Assembly (NCBI GenBank): GCA_002723155.1
Contig: PBNO01000002.1
Coordinates: 1-64,000 of the forward strand
Source of the DNA: Ponticaulis sp.
Lineage (GTDB): Bacteria; Pseudomonadota; Alphaproteobacteria; Caulobacterales; Hyphomonadaceae
Reading direction: 5' to 3'
Length of the DNA stretch: 64,000 bases
The notes beneath the pieces are model-generated. The model made no database searches. It was not told where the DNA came from and saw nothing but the letters and a program-made list of their open reading frames with translations. Shown here in pieces: positions 52,910 through 61,854 of this stretch (position 1 is the stretch's first letter; the number at the start of each line of letters is the position of its first letter). The translations under genes and the position numbers were made by a program.

Positions 52910-54607
52910 TCAGGCAGCTGAGACTTCTCCGAGGAAACGGCGAACTTCTTTGGCGACTTCATCGGTACGCATTTGAAGATCAGCAGCAGAGGACAGCACC
53001 GTTTCCGCTGCGGCGTTCGTTTCTGTCACCGCACTGGTGAGCTGGCCCATTTCTTCAGACACAGCAGACGTACCCATCGCCGCGCGCTGAGAGCTGCTGG
53101 AGATTTCGGCAGTCGCCGAGCCCTGCTGCTCAATCGCCGTTGCGATCTGCGTCGTGTAACCTTCGACCACTTTGATGATCTCCGTCATGCCCTCAATTGC
53201 GCCGACCGAAAGTTTTGTGGCCTGCTGGATCTGGTCGATCTGTTCAGCAATGTCCTCGGTCGCCTTGGATGTCTGACTTGCGAGTTGTTTGACCTCAGAT
53301 GCAACGACCGCAAAGCCCTTACCGGCGTCTCCTGCCCGCGCTGCTTCGATAGTCGCGTTTAGCGCAAGCAGATTGGTTTGCTCGGAAATGGACTGAATAA
53401 GAGAAACGATCTCGCCGATCTGTGACGCTGCTTCTGCGAGGTTTGCGACCTGTTGATTGCTGCGTATGCCTTCTTCGGTTGCCCGATGTACGCTGCCAGT
53501 TGTTTCGGCAACGCGTCCCGCAATCTCGGAGATGGACGCTGAGAGCTCTTCAGCAGCCGCCGCCACAGCATGCACGCTGTTTGTTGCGTCGTTCGATGAG
53601 TTCACCGTGTTTTCAGCACGCACAGAGCAGTTTTCAGCAACGTCGGTCAAACGAGACGCCGTTGTATCCAGACCGCCCGCTGTATCATTCAGCTGACCGA
53701 GCAAATCATCAATGCGTGCGCTGAACTGGGCCACCATCTGAGCGCTACGCTCTTCACGCTCGGCCGCACGGGCTTCAGCCTCTGCCACGCGGCGCTGAGA
53801 GAGATCTTTCAACGCAATTGCGGCACGCGCACTTTGACCGATTTCGTCCACGCGATCCGTATAAGGCACATCTATATTCAGATTGCCTCGCGCGAGCTCT
53901 TCGGTCACTGCCGCGAGTTCTGTCACCGGCTTCATCATCCTGTGCACGGCCATTCCAGCAATCCAGATGGCAAGCCCCATCACCGGAATGGCGGTGAGGC
54001 CACACTGGATAATAAGCGTCCATATGATCGCCGTAATCTGCGACTTTTCGATGGCGACACAAACGATCCCGACAATGTCCCCAGCAAGATTTCTGACCGG
54101 CGTATAAACACCGTAATATTTCTCGCCCTGCACAAGCGACTCGCCCTGATAAGTCTCACCCCGGATCACCGCCTGATAGGCATCATTAGATGCACCAAGC
54201 GGTGACCCGGTTGCGCGGCCCCCGTCTTCCCCCGGGACATTGGTCGATCGACGAATGAAGTCCTGACGAGCTTCATCCCATTCAAACAGTGTGGCGACTT
54301 CCCCCGTCGCACGCACGATTTCATCTACGATGGCGTGATCGCTGACGTCCGGAAACGCCTCAACCACAACACCCGTCACGCTTCCGTCTCGCCCCCAGCG
54401 AACTTCAGCGCCCTCAACACTCAATTCGAACATCTCTGCCGCAACAGCGATGTTCATTGCCTGAGCTTTTGCAGCATCGTTCTCAACCTTGCCGGCGATG
54501 ACCACCAGGCTGATAATCGAAATAATTCCTACAGCCGCAACAACCAGAGAACTGGTCATCAGCGTTACAGCTTTCTGTACCGAAAGCGTTTTCAGCTTGC
54601 TGAGCAT
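52910..54607 (-). CDS. methyl-accepting chemotaxis protein with Cache sensor (2)
   Basis: A 565-residue chemoreceptor with the same layout as 49497-51209: N-terminal helix (about 15-37), Cache domain ([36 protein letters not shown]), second helix (about 195-218), HAMP, and the signalling hairpin [28 protein letters not shown]. The two proteins align nearly throughout, while their ligand-binding regions differ in many positions, suggesting duplication and divergence of the signal sensed. No che genes are in the window. The upstream region is AT-rich. Confidence 0.95.
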   Translation of the reverse strand: MLSKLKTLSVQKAVTLMTSSLVVAAVGIISIISLVVIAGKVENDAAKAQAMNIAVAAEMFELSVEGAEVRWGRDGSVTGVVVEAFPDVSDHAIVDEIVRATGEVATLFEWDEARQDFIRRSTNVPGEDGGRATGSPLGASNDAYQAVIRGETYQGESLVQGEKYYGVYTPVRNLAGDIVGIVCVAIEKSQITAIIWTLIIQCGLTAIPVMGLAIWIAGMAVHRMMKPVTELAAVTEELARGNLNIDVPYTDRVDEIGQSARAAIALKDLSQRRVAEAEARAAEREERSAQMVAQFSARIDDLLGQLNDTAGGLDTTASRLTDVAENCSVRAENTVNSSNDATNSVHAVAAAAEELSASISEIAGRVAETTGSVHRATEEGIRSNQQVANLAEAASQIGEIVSLIQSISEQTNLLALNATIEAARAGDAGKGFAVVASEVKQLASQTSKATEDIAEQIDQIQQATKLSVGAIEGMTEIIKVVEGYTTQIATAIEQQGSATAEISSSSQRAAMGTSAVSEEMGQLTSAVTETNAAAETVLSSAADLQMRTDEVAKEVRRFLGEVSAA

Positions 54608-55032
54608 AACCCCTCACACTCCACACGTATTATATGAAGGGCACTGTAATCATTAAATTATATTCTAATTATGAATAACCGTGTTTAGTTTTCGAAGTAA
54701 AAACAAGTTTGCCTCTCTTTTTTTATTACCAAAAAACAAACAGTCGTTTTTTCGCTTCCAAAAGTGGAAGCACTTAATACAGAGAAATGGTCATTTTATA
54801 CTGAAATCAACTAAGACTCCGCTATACATGTTCAAAGCAACTCTCAGGGGAATTTTAGTTTTGTAACGACTTTCAGATCATCGAACGAGGTAGAGAAAAC
54901 CACACAGCCGATCTGTCGCGCCGTGTTTATGCCCTTTAGACTTGACGTTCGCGCCTAAAAAACGCACCCCTCCGCCATTAGATTTCCGGTGTAATAACGC
55001 CGAATGCCATCGCATCCAGACGGAGTATCCCA
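54608..55032. other. AT-rich intergenic region between receptor 2 and ugd
   Basis: About 425 bases with no gene. The part from about 54640 to 54790 is very AT-rich with long runs of A and T and the hairpin GCTTCC / GGAAGC near 54760-54772. It holds the divergent promoters of the chemoreceptor and ugd genes. Small open frames here have no ribosome-binding site. Confidence 0.6.
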
Positions 55033-56337
55033 ATGCGTGTAACAATGATCGGAACGGGCTATGTGGGCCTTGTCTCTGGCGCATGTTTTGCAGATTTCGG
55101 GCATGTTGTGACATGCGTGGATAAGGATGCTTCCAAGATCGACAAGCTGAAGGCGGGTGAGATCCCGATCTTCGAGCCGGGCCTTGATCAGCTGGTTGAG
55201 AAAAACGTCAAGGAAGAACGCCTCTTCTTCACGACAGACCCGACTGACGCCATCAAAAACGCTGATGCTGTGTTCATCGCAGTTGGCACGCCGTCACGTC
55301 GCGGTGATGGTCACGCTGACCTCTCTTATGTTTATGGCGCGGCTGAAGAGATTGCCGGCCTGATGGACGGCTACACAGTTGTCGTGAACAAATCGACGGT
55401 TCCGGTTGGCACGGGTGATGAGGTTGAAGCGATCATCAAGAAGACCAACCCTGAAGCTGACTTTGCCGTCGTCTCCAACCCGGAATTCCTGCGCGAAGGC
55501 GCAGCGATCAAAGACTTCAAAGTTCCAGACCGTGTTGTCGTCGGCACAGATGACGAGCGCGCCAAAGAGGTGATGACCGAGCTTTACCGCCCGCTCTATC
55601 TCAATGAGACGCCGATCCTCTTCACAAACCGCCGTACATCTGAGCTGATCAAATACGCAGCCAACGCCTTCCTCGCAGTGAAGATCACCTTCATCAACGA
55701 GATCGCCGACCTGTGTGAGAAGGTTGGCGCGAATGTTCAGGAAGTCTCACGCGGTATCGGGCTTGATAACCGCATCGGGAAGAAATTCCTCAATGCAGGT
55801 CCTGGCTATGGCGGCTCATGCTTCCCGAAAGACACGCTGGCGCTTTCCAAGACGGCCAATGATGTTGGCGCGCCGGTGCGCATTGTCGACACGGTTGTTG
55901 AAGTGAACGCCAACCGCAAGAAAGCTATGGCCACGAAGATTATCGACGCGATGGGCGGCGATGTCTCTGGCAAGACAATTGGAATTCTGGGGCTCGCCTT
56001 CAAGCCGAACACCGATGACATGCGCGACGCACCAAGCCTCGACATTATTCCAGCCCTTCAGGAAGCTGGCGCAAAAGTCCGCGCCTATGACCCTGAGAGC
56101 ATGGAAGAGGCGAGCCATTCGCTGAAAGACGTCATGTTCTGCGATGGCCCGTATCACGCGCTGGAAGGCGCTGACGCGATGGTCATCATCACAGAGTGGG
56201 ATCAGTTCCGCGCGCTGGATATGGAACGTGCCAAGTCCATCCTCAACGGCAATGTCGTCGTGGACCTGCGCAACATCTACACCAAGGCCGACATGACCAA
56301 GCGCGGCTTCGACTATACGAGCGTCGGCCGGCCTTAA
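55033..56337 (+). CDS. ugd: UDP-glucose 6-dehydrogenase
   Basis: Oxidises UDP-glucose to UDP-glucuronate for polysaccharide or lipid A modification. The 434-residue protein shows the NAD motif MIGTGYVGLVSGACFADFG, NKSTVPVGTGDEVE, the PEFLREGAAIKDF section, and the catalytic Cys263 in GGSCFPKDTLAL, with GLAFKPNTDDMRDAPSLDI later. The gene is preceded by a long AT-rich region, and its stop touches the convergent kinase gene. Confidence 0.97.
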   Translation: MRVTMIGTGYVGLVSGACFADFGHVVTCVDKDASKIDKLKAGEIPIFEPGLDQLVEKNVKEERLFFTTDPTDAIKNADAVFIAVGTPSRRGDGHADLSYVYGAAEEIAGLMDGYTVVVNKSTVPVGTGDEVEAIIKKTNPEADFAVVSNPEFLREGAAIKDFKVPDRVVVGTDDERAKEVMTELYRPLYLNETPILFTNRRTSELIKYAANAFLAVKITFINEIADLCEKVGANVQEVSRGIGLDNRIGKKFLNAGPGYGGSCFPKDTLALSKTANDVGAPVRIVDTVVEVNANRKKAMATKIIDAMGGDVSGKTIGILGLAFKPNTDDMRDAPSLDIIPALQEAGAKVRAYDPESMEEASHSLKDVMFCDGPYHALEGADAMVIITEWDQFRALDMERAKSILNGNVVVDLRNIYTKADMTKRGFDYTSVGRP

Positions 56338-57456
56338 TCAGTCGACCGCGTCGGCTTTAGGCTCACGCAACTGAACGACGTCTTTCCATGGAACAGAAAT
56401 TCTGAATTCGGCGCCCTCATCGGGGGCGCCGAACGCGTGGATCGTCCAGCCATGTTGGGCAATCAGCTCAGCACAGGTCGCAAGACCAATGCCTGCGCCT
56501 TCACGATCAGTACGAAGGCGGCCAAACAATTCGAAAATCTGCTCGGCCGCGTCTTCCGGAAAACCAATCCCGTTATCACGCACGACGATTTCCGCGCTTT
56601 CGCCCTCACCGGTCGCAAGGATCTCGACTTTCAAAGGCCGGTCATCTGATTTGAACTTCAGCGCGTTCGAGAGAAGGTTTTGCAGAACGATCTCCATCAA
56701 TGCTCGGTCAGCATGCACGATTGGCAAATCGCCTACTTCAAGCCAATCACCATCGCCAGGTGCCATCAGGCTTGCGCCAACACTTTGCACGATCTCTGAG
56801 ACATTAACCTCCTGCCGCGCCAATCCGCGAGAAGAGCTTGTCGAATAATTGAGAAGCCCGATAAGCAAGCGCTCGAGCTCACCGGCAGACGCCTCGGCCA
56901 TCGCCAGCAGCTCTTCGCGGGTTTCCAGCTCCACGTGCTCTTCATCATCACGGTACAATTCGAGCGCCATACGGATATTTCGCAAAGGGCCGCGCACATC
57001 ATGTGCTACGCGGTGAGCAAATGATGTTAGTCGTTCATTGGTGGTCCGTAGCGTGCTGGACGCGCGCCGTTCTTGTTGAGCATTGATTTTCGCGCTTTCA
57101 AGATCGTCCTGAAGTCGCGTCACCGCGCGCCTCTCCAGCGTTTCGTGAGACAACTCCACTGAATACAGCGTGCTTTTGTCCGCAGGCCGCAATTTAATGG
57201 CCCTCATATCGGCCACTTCATCATTTGCGACGACACGCGTAACAAAAGAGTCCGTCCAGGCATCCTGCCTGTCGGCCATCCGGAACATGTCATCCAGAAC
57301 TTCAGTTTCGAACAGATAATCCGCCGGCAATCCTGCGATCTCGTGTCGATCCTTTTTAAGGAACTGACAAGCCGAACGGTTCGCGTCGATGATGGATCCG
57401 CTCGCATCAATCAATAAGAACGCTTCCCGGGCGCGAAAGAAAAAAGACTCAAACAT
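56338..57456 (-). CDS. PAS-domain sensor histidine kinase (orphan)
   Basis: A 372-residue cytosolic kinase. A PAS-like domain occupies about residues 10-105 (AREAFLLIDASGSIIDANRSACQFL), then a dimerisation helix pair with the phospho-acceptor His in FAHRVAHDVRGPLRNIRMAL, and the ATPase domain: VLQNLLSNALKFKSD (N box), VVRDNGIGFPED (G1) and GAGIGLATCAELI (G2). No membrane helix and no adjacent response regulator. The ATG at 57456 is used; one 12 codons upstream is possible. Its stop abuts ugd. Confidence 0.92.
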   Translation of the reverse strand: MFESFFFRAREAFLLIDASGSIIDANRSACQFLKKDRHEIAGLPADYLFETEVLDDMFRMADRQDAWTDSFVTRVVANDEVADMRAIKLRPADKSTLYSVELSHETLERRAVTRLQDDLESAKINAQQERRASSTLRTTNERLTSFAHRVAHDVRGPLRNIRMALELYRDDEEHVELETREELLAMAEASAGELERLLIGLLNYSTSSSRGLARQEVNVSEIVQSVGASLMAPGDGDWLEVGDLPIVHADRALMEIVLQNLLSNALKFKSDDRPLKVEILATGEGESAEIVVRDNGIGFPEDAAEQIFELFGRLRTDREGAGIGLATCAELIAQHGWTIHAFGAPDEGAEFRISVPWKDVVQLREPKADAVD

Positions 57457-57536
57457 TTTGCCAACCCGACGCGAAGATGCGGTTTGCAGCACTTCCGTTA
57501 AAAAGTAGTCTCACACCAAACTGCGGAGCAGAATGC

Positions 57537-57719
57537 ATGTCTGAAACAAACAAGAACAATAAAGGACCTGCTCTGAACGCCTCGGAAATCAAGAACGACA
57601 ACCAAGGTTTCCCGAACAAAAAGCACAGCCTACCCAGTGCGACGATTACAGGAAACACCACACTTATCAAGCTTATTAAGGCAGATTGCACGGCATGGTT
57701 GAAAGTCAGCCGGCAATGA
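57537..57719 (+). CDS. 60-residue protein coupled to a PIN-domain gene (possible antitoxin)
   Basis: A small protein of no recognised family. The N-terminal half is rich in Asn and Lys (SETNKNNKGPALNASEIKND), the C-terminal half more hydrophobic (ITGNTTLIKLIKADCTAWLK). A CGGAG ribosome-binding site lies about 11 bases upstream of the ATG, and the stop codon overlaps the ATG of the following PIN gene (ATGA). That coupling is typical of toxin-antitoxin pairs, so an antitoxin role is plausible; there is no visible DNA-binding domain. Base composition is poorer in GC than in neighbouring genes, hinting at transfer. Confidence 0.55.
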   Translation: MSETNKNNKGPALNASEIKNDNQGFPNKKHSLPSATITGNTTLIKLIKADCTAWLKVSRQ

Positions 57720-58279
57720 TCCGTGCAGTAATCGACGCCTGTATTCTGGCAGGCACAATCCGGCGGCACATGGTGCTGCTGTTTGCCCAGGACGGGCTTC
57801 TGGAGCCAATCTGGTCGCCACGAATTTTGCAGGAAACTCAGCGCGCAATCCCGAAAACACTCAAGGCGAGCGATATGGATGAAGCAACGCTTACCTCGCA
57901 TGCCGGGACAGTGTGTGACCTGATCCTCGCGAGCTTTCCCGAAGCGCTGCAGGAACCTCAATCCATGACACTTCCAGCGCCCCTTCCGGACCCTGATGAC
58001 GAACATGTGCTACAACTCGCCTTATCAGCGGGAGCGTCTGTCGTTGTAACCGAGAACCTGCGTGACTTCCCGAAAAAAGCCCTATCGGGCACAGGCGTAC
58101 GCGCCCTCAATACAGATCACTTCCTCACAGAACTGGCTGAACAGTCTCCGGATGCGGCGCAACGCGTCATGGCTAATCTCATCCAGATCATTGATAACCC
58201 CGTATTTGATGAAGCAGCCTGTCTTGCCCGTTTAAAACAAGTAGGTCTCAAGCGATTGGCAAAGACGTTAGCGGCCTAA
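57716..58279 (+). CDS. PIN-domain protein (toxin-like)
   Basis: A 187-residue protein. The PIN nuclease fold covers about residues 1-135: IRAVIDACILAG holds the first conserved Asp, LQETQRAIPK the Glu, DDEHVLQLALSAGASVVVTENLRDF the later acidic set. It belongs to the PIN_3/COG1569 type, many of which are toxins of toxin-antitoxin loci, cutting RNA. A C-terminal extension of about 45 residues (VMANLIQIIDNPVFDEAACL) goes beyond the domain. The start at 57716 overlaps the stop of the 60-residue gene; start codons upstream lie inside it. RNA target unknown. Confidence 0.82.
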   Translation: MIRAVIDACILAGTIRRHMVLLFAQDGLLEPIWSPRILQETQRAIPKTLKASDMDEATLTSHAGTVCDLILASFPEALQEPQSMTLPAPLPDPDDEHVLQLALSAGASVVVTENLRDFPKKALSGTGVRALNTDHFLTELAEQSPDAAQRVMANLIQIIDNPVFDEAACLARLKQVGLKRLAKTLAA

Positions 58280-58339
58280 ATTGCCACCCGCGCCAATCTG
58301 GCGCTTTTCTCAATGGCCAACCGGGTTTAGAGGATAGTC

Positions 58340-59155
58340 ATGACTGATCAGTTCAAAGACACCGCCGACACTGAAGCGCCAGCTGAAGAGAAAGTCTCTT
58401 TCGGTTTTGAAGACGTAAGCGCAGATGAAAAAGTCTCGCGCGTCAAAGGCGTGTTCCGCTCCGTCGCGGGCAAATACGATCTGATGAACGATCTCATGTC
58501 CGCCGGTGTTCACCGCGTCTGGAAGACCATGACAATGGATCGGCTGAACCCGCAACCGGGCGAGACCTTCCTTGATGTCGCCGGTGGCACGGGCGACCTG
58601 TCTCTTGCGTTTCTGAAACGCGCCCGCCTGCAGGGGGAGCGCCATGGCCGCCATCATGTCCGCGCCAATGCCATTGTCTGCGATATAAACGACGCCATGC
58701 TCGCGGCAGGTCGCGAACGTGACGATGTGGCCCGCGTCGCAGATCAGATGAGCTGGGTGTGCGGCGATGCGATGGCTCTGCCGTTTGAAGACAACACAAT
58801 CGATGCGCTCGCTATTTCCTTTGGCATCCGTAACGTCGCTGACATTGATAAAGCCTTCCGCGAATTCCGCCGTGTGCTGAAGCCGGGCGGGCGCTTTGCC
58901 TGTCTTGAGTTTTCTCACATGACAGCGACGCCGCTGCAGGAAGCTTACGACCTTTATTCCTTCAACGTGATCCCGAAGCTCGGCGACTGGGTGGCAGGCG
59001 ATGCGCCGTCTTACCAGTACCTTGTTGAGTCCATCCGCCGCTTTCCGAAGCAGGATGAAGTGCTTCGCCGCATTGAAGAGGCGGGCTTCAGCAATGTGTC
59101 CTGCACCAACTTTACCGGCGGTATTGCGGCGCTTCACTTCGGCTGGGCTGTCTAG
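58340..59155 (+). CDS. ubiE: ubiquinone/menaquinone biosynthesis C-methyltransferase
   Basis: UbiE performs the C-methylation step of ubiquinone (and menaquinone) synthesis. The 271-residue protein has [28 protein letters not shown], the SAM loop [15 protein letters not shown], the section [28 protein letters not shown], and [15 protein letters not shown] short insert rich in Arg and His ([15 protein letters not shown]) separates two core strands. It ends one base before ubiB, which it normally pairs with. Confidence 0.96.
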   Translation: MTDQFKDTADTEAPAEEKVSFGFEDVSADEKVSRVKGVFRSVAGKYDLMNDLMSAGVHRVWKTMTMDRLNPQPGETFLDVAGGTGDLSLAFLKRARLQGERHGRHHVRANAIVCDINDAMLAAGRERDDVARVADQMSWVCGDAMALPFEDNTIDALAISFGIRNVADIDKAFREFRRVLKPGGRFACLEFSHMTATPLQEAYDLYSFNVIPKLGDWVAGDAPSYQYLVESIRRFPKQDEVLRRIEEAGFSNVSCTNFTGGIAALHFGWAV

Positions 59156-60718
59156 ATGTTTTCAGCGATTGCAGATTACTGGCGCCTCATGCGCGCGGGC
59201 GTCACGCTGGCACGTCATGATGTGATCCTACCTGCAGAATACGCCAGCCGTATGCCGCTTCCCGCCAAAGCGTTTGGCGGCTTTCTGCGTGCGATTGGCG
59301 GCAAACCGAAAGGCCGCCCTGGCGAACGTCTCGCTTCTGCCCTGGAATCGCTCGGCCCCGCCTATATCAAGCTTGGCCAGTTTCTCGCGACGCGCCCTGA
59401 TGTATTCGGGGTGGAGACGACAACAGACCTGTCCCGCCTGAAAGACAAGCTTCCGCCTTTCGGCGATGAGAAGGCGCGCACCCAGCTCAATCTGGAATTT
59501 GGCGAGGACGAAGCGAAACGTCTCTTCCCCGAAATCGGGCCTGCCATTGCTGCCGCGTCCATCGCGCAGGTTCACCGGATGGAAACGCCGGACGGCACGC
59601 GCGCGGTCAAAATCCTCCGCCCTGATGTCGAACGCCTGATCCTGACCGAACTTCGCGCCATGAAGCGCGCGGCGCGCACTATCGAGACCGTCGATCGTAA
59701 CTCCAGACGCATGGAGCCTGTGGCTTTCGTAGAGACGGTTGCGACGTCTATGGAAAAAGAGCTCGACCTGCGTCTAGAAGCAGGCGGCGCATCTGAATTT
59801 GCAGACGTCTCTGCAAAGTCCGGAGGCTCTTTCCATGTTCCGGAAGTCGACTGGGAGCGTTCGGGCAAAACCGTCCTGACGACCGACTGGGTCACTGGCA
59901 CCAGCCTGACCGACACCGAAGCCCTCGCAAAGCGTGAGTTCAGCCGTATCGAACTTGCAAACAAAGTCACACGCGGCTTCCTTCAGGCCGCGATCGGCCA
60001 TGGCGTGTTCCATGCGGACATGCACGAAGGCAATATGATCCTCGGTGACGATGGCGAGCTTTATCTGATCGACTTTGGCATTGTCGGCCGTATCGGCATG
60101 GCCGAGCGCCGCTTCCTCGCTGAAATTCTGGATGGCTTTATCCGCCGCGACTATAAGCGTGTAGCCGAAGTCCACTTCGAAGCGGGCTATGTTCCGCCAG
60201 ACCGGTCAGTTGGTGACTTTGCGCAGGCGCTCCGCTCCGTCGGCGAGCCGATCCATGGAAAATCCGCACAGGAAGTCTCCATGGGCAGGCTTCTGCTCCA
60301 GCTTCTGGACTTCACCCATACCTTCGGCATGCATTTGCGTCCGGAACTGGTCCTCCTTCAAAAGACCATGGTGCAGGTGGAAGGCGTCGCGCGCACGCTC
60401 GACCCGACACATAACATCTGGGACGCCGCCAAACCTGTAGTCCAGGAGTGGATCCGTCAGGAGTTCGGTCCTGCGGGCATTGCCAAGCAATCCGGCATCG
60501 CGCTTCGAAGCCTTGCACAGCGCGCGGTTCAGCTTCCGGAAATTCTGGACCGTGTCGACCGCGTTCTGGAAGCGCAAGATGCTCATGCGCGCCAGAGCAA
60601 ATCTATGCGTCTGCCCGGCTATATCCGAAAGCCGGTGACCAGCCTGATTGTGCTCTCAGGAACGATCATTATCAGCGTCGTGGTTGGACTGTCTCTCTAT
60701 GAGACGTTTTTCTCCTGA
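59156..60718 (+). CDS. ubiB: UbiB-family ABC1 protein for ubiquinone synthesis
   Basis: A 520-residue atypical protein kinase-like ATPase required for ubiquinone synthesis. The KxGQ motif occurs in YIKLGQFLATRPDVF, the ATP-binding AASIAQVHRM, the catalytic-type loop FHADMHEGNMI and LIDFGIVGRIG follow, and two C-terminal membrane helices (about residues 495-517) anchor it. The ATG follows the ubiE stop directly, so they form one unit. Confidence 0.96.
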   Translation: MFSAIADYWRLMRAGVTLARHDVILPAEYASRMPLPAKAFGGFLRAIGGKPKGRPGERLASALESLGPAYIKLGQFLATRPDVFGVETTTDLSRLKDKLPPFGDEKARTQLNLEFGEDEAKRLFPEIGPAIAAASIAQVHRMETPDGTRAVKILRPDVERLILTELRAMKRAARTIETVDRNSRRMEPVAFVETVATSMEKELDLRLEAGGASEFADVSAKSGGSFHVPEVDWERSGKTVLTTDWVTGTSLTDTEALAKREFSRIELANKVTRGFLQAAIGHGVFHADMHEGNMILGDDGELYLIDFGIVGRIGMAERRFLAEILDGFIRRDYKRVAEVHFEAGYVPPDRSVGDFAQALRSVGEPIHGKSAQEVSMGRLLLQLLDFTHTFGMHLRPELVLLQKTMVQVEGVARTLDPTHNIWDAAKPVVQEWIRQEFGPAGIAKQSGIALRSLAQRAVQLPEILDRVDRVLEAQDAHARQSKSMRLPGYIRKPVTSLIVLSGTIIISVVVGLSLYETFFS

Positions 60719-60822
60719 TAGGCTCGTTGGAGAGCAGTCAGGTGCGTCTACTGGATTCTTAAGTTGCTGAACTTCCCCTTTCAGTGGTAACTTCTTGTTA
60801 ACACTTTGGAGAGGGTGAATTG

Positions 60823-61731
60823 ATGCGCGCTGTAAAACTTATCTGCTCTGCTGTACTTGCAATGACTGCAGTCAGCCTGCCTGCACTGGCTGGCGAACCA
60901 GGACCAAACTTCCATCCGGCACCAGCGCCGCAACCTGCGCCAGCCCCGCATGGGCACAGCTATCACCAGTCTCAGCATGGATGGGGCCACTCTCAAGGCA
61001 GCGGCACCAATACGCGCGACCTGAACCTTCAGTCCATGCACTCCATCCACACCGTGCAGCCTGCGCCCGTGACGACTTATAGCTACTCGTCAGGTCACGC
61101 ATCCAGCTCCAGCTATTCGTCTGCGTCCAGCTCTTCCCATAGCTACTCGTCTACGCCGACGCGCACCTACACGACAACAACATCCGGCTGCTACACACCA
61201 AATCCTTGCGCCAGCCACCACGCGGCGCCGACACGGACGACAACGACCACCCGTACTTATGTGCGCAGCGTACCAACGGCGACACCATGCTACACGCCAA
61301 ACCCGTGTGCAGCGCCACCCGCACCAGCCGTCGTCTACCACCAGCCTGCTCCGGCACCGCAACCTGCCCCGCAGATCGTTCGCTATGACTGGCTGGCGAT
61401 CGAGCAATGCCGCGAGAACACAATTCGTCGTCTGTCCACCAGCCGTGATGGCGAGCGCTCTTACGCTGTCTGCTATGCAGACCTGATGCACCTGTCTGAT
61501 TACGAACGTAACTCTGAACTTCTGGAGCGTATCGAGACAGCATCCCGCCGCGCCTGCCGCGATCAGGGTATCAGCTCTTTCTACTCGTCCCGTGCACGCC
61601 GCGAATGCCGCGACGAGGCAACTGAGGACGCGGTGTATGCTGCAAACCTTCCGGGTCTGGTTGATCTCTACAACCACCGCGAAGGCAACTATACGCCGAA
61701 CGTGAATGTCGGCCGCCCGATCATGAACTGA
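60823..61731 (+). CDS. secreted Ser/Thr/Pro-rich protein with UrcA-like domain
   Basis: A 302-residue exported protein. A signal peptide (ICSAVLAMTAVSLPALAG) is followed by a long low-complexity region of Pro, Ala, Ser, Thr and His, including serine clusters and two copies of CYTPNPCA separated by Thr-rich spacers. The C-terminal 90 residues resemble the UrcA family: YAVCYADLMHLSDYERNSEL, then ERIETASRRACRD and RRECRDEATEDAVYAAN. UrcA-like proteins are common in Hyphomonadaceae and Sphingomonads; function unknown. A GGAGAGGG site precedes the ATG at 60823, and a terminator follows. Confidence 0.8.
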   Translation: MRAVKLICSAVLAMTAVSLPALAGEPGPNFHPAPAPQPAPAPHGHSYHQSQHGWGHSQGSGTNTRDLNLQSMHSIHTVQPAPVTTYSYSSGHASSSSYSSASSSSHSYSSTPTRTYTTTTSGCYTPNPCASHHAAPTRTTTTTRTYVRSVPTATPCYTPNPCAAPPAPAVVYHQPAPAPQPAPQIVRYDWLAIEQCRENTIRRLSTSRDGERSYAVCYADLMHLSDYERNSELLERIETASRRACRDQGISSFYSSRARRECRDEATEDAVYAANLPGLVDLYNHREGNYTPNVNVGRPIMN

Positions 61732-61757
61732 TCACGGCGGTTTTGGGGGCACGACAG

Positions 61758-61786
61758 GGGGAGCAGCCACGCGCTGCTCCCTTTTT
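61758..61786 (+). terminator. rho-independent terminator after the UrcA-like gene
   Basis: GGGAGCAG and CTGCTCCC form an 8-bp stem around CCACGCG, followed by five T residues. Confidence 0.94.
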
Positions 61787-61854
61787 GTTTACGGTGCTTC
61801 CATTTCCCTTTTCTTCAGCTCCGCTTTATAGAAGCGAAGACGAAAGAGGTGTTC

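Noticed and set aside
54681-54866. Small plus-strand frame of 61 codons
   Set aside because: It is Phe/Lys-rich low-complexity sequence in an AT-rich promoter region with no ribosome-binding site.
58310-59137. Open frame of 275 codons on the minus strand
   Set aside because: It is antisense to ubiE, with no family features.
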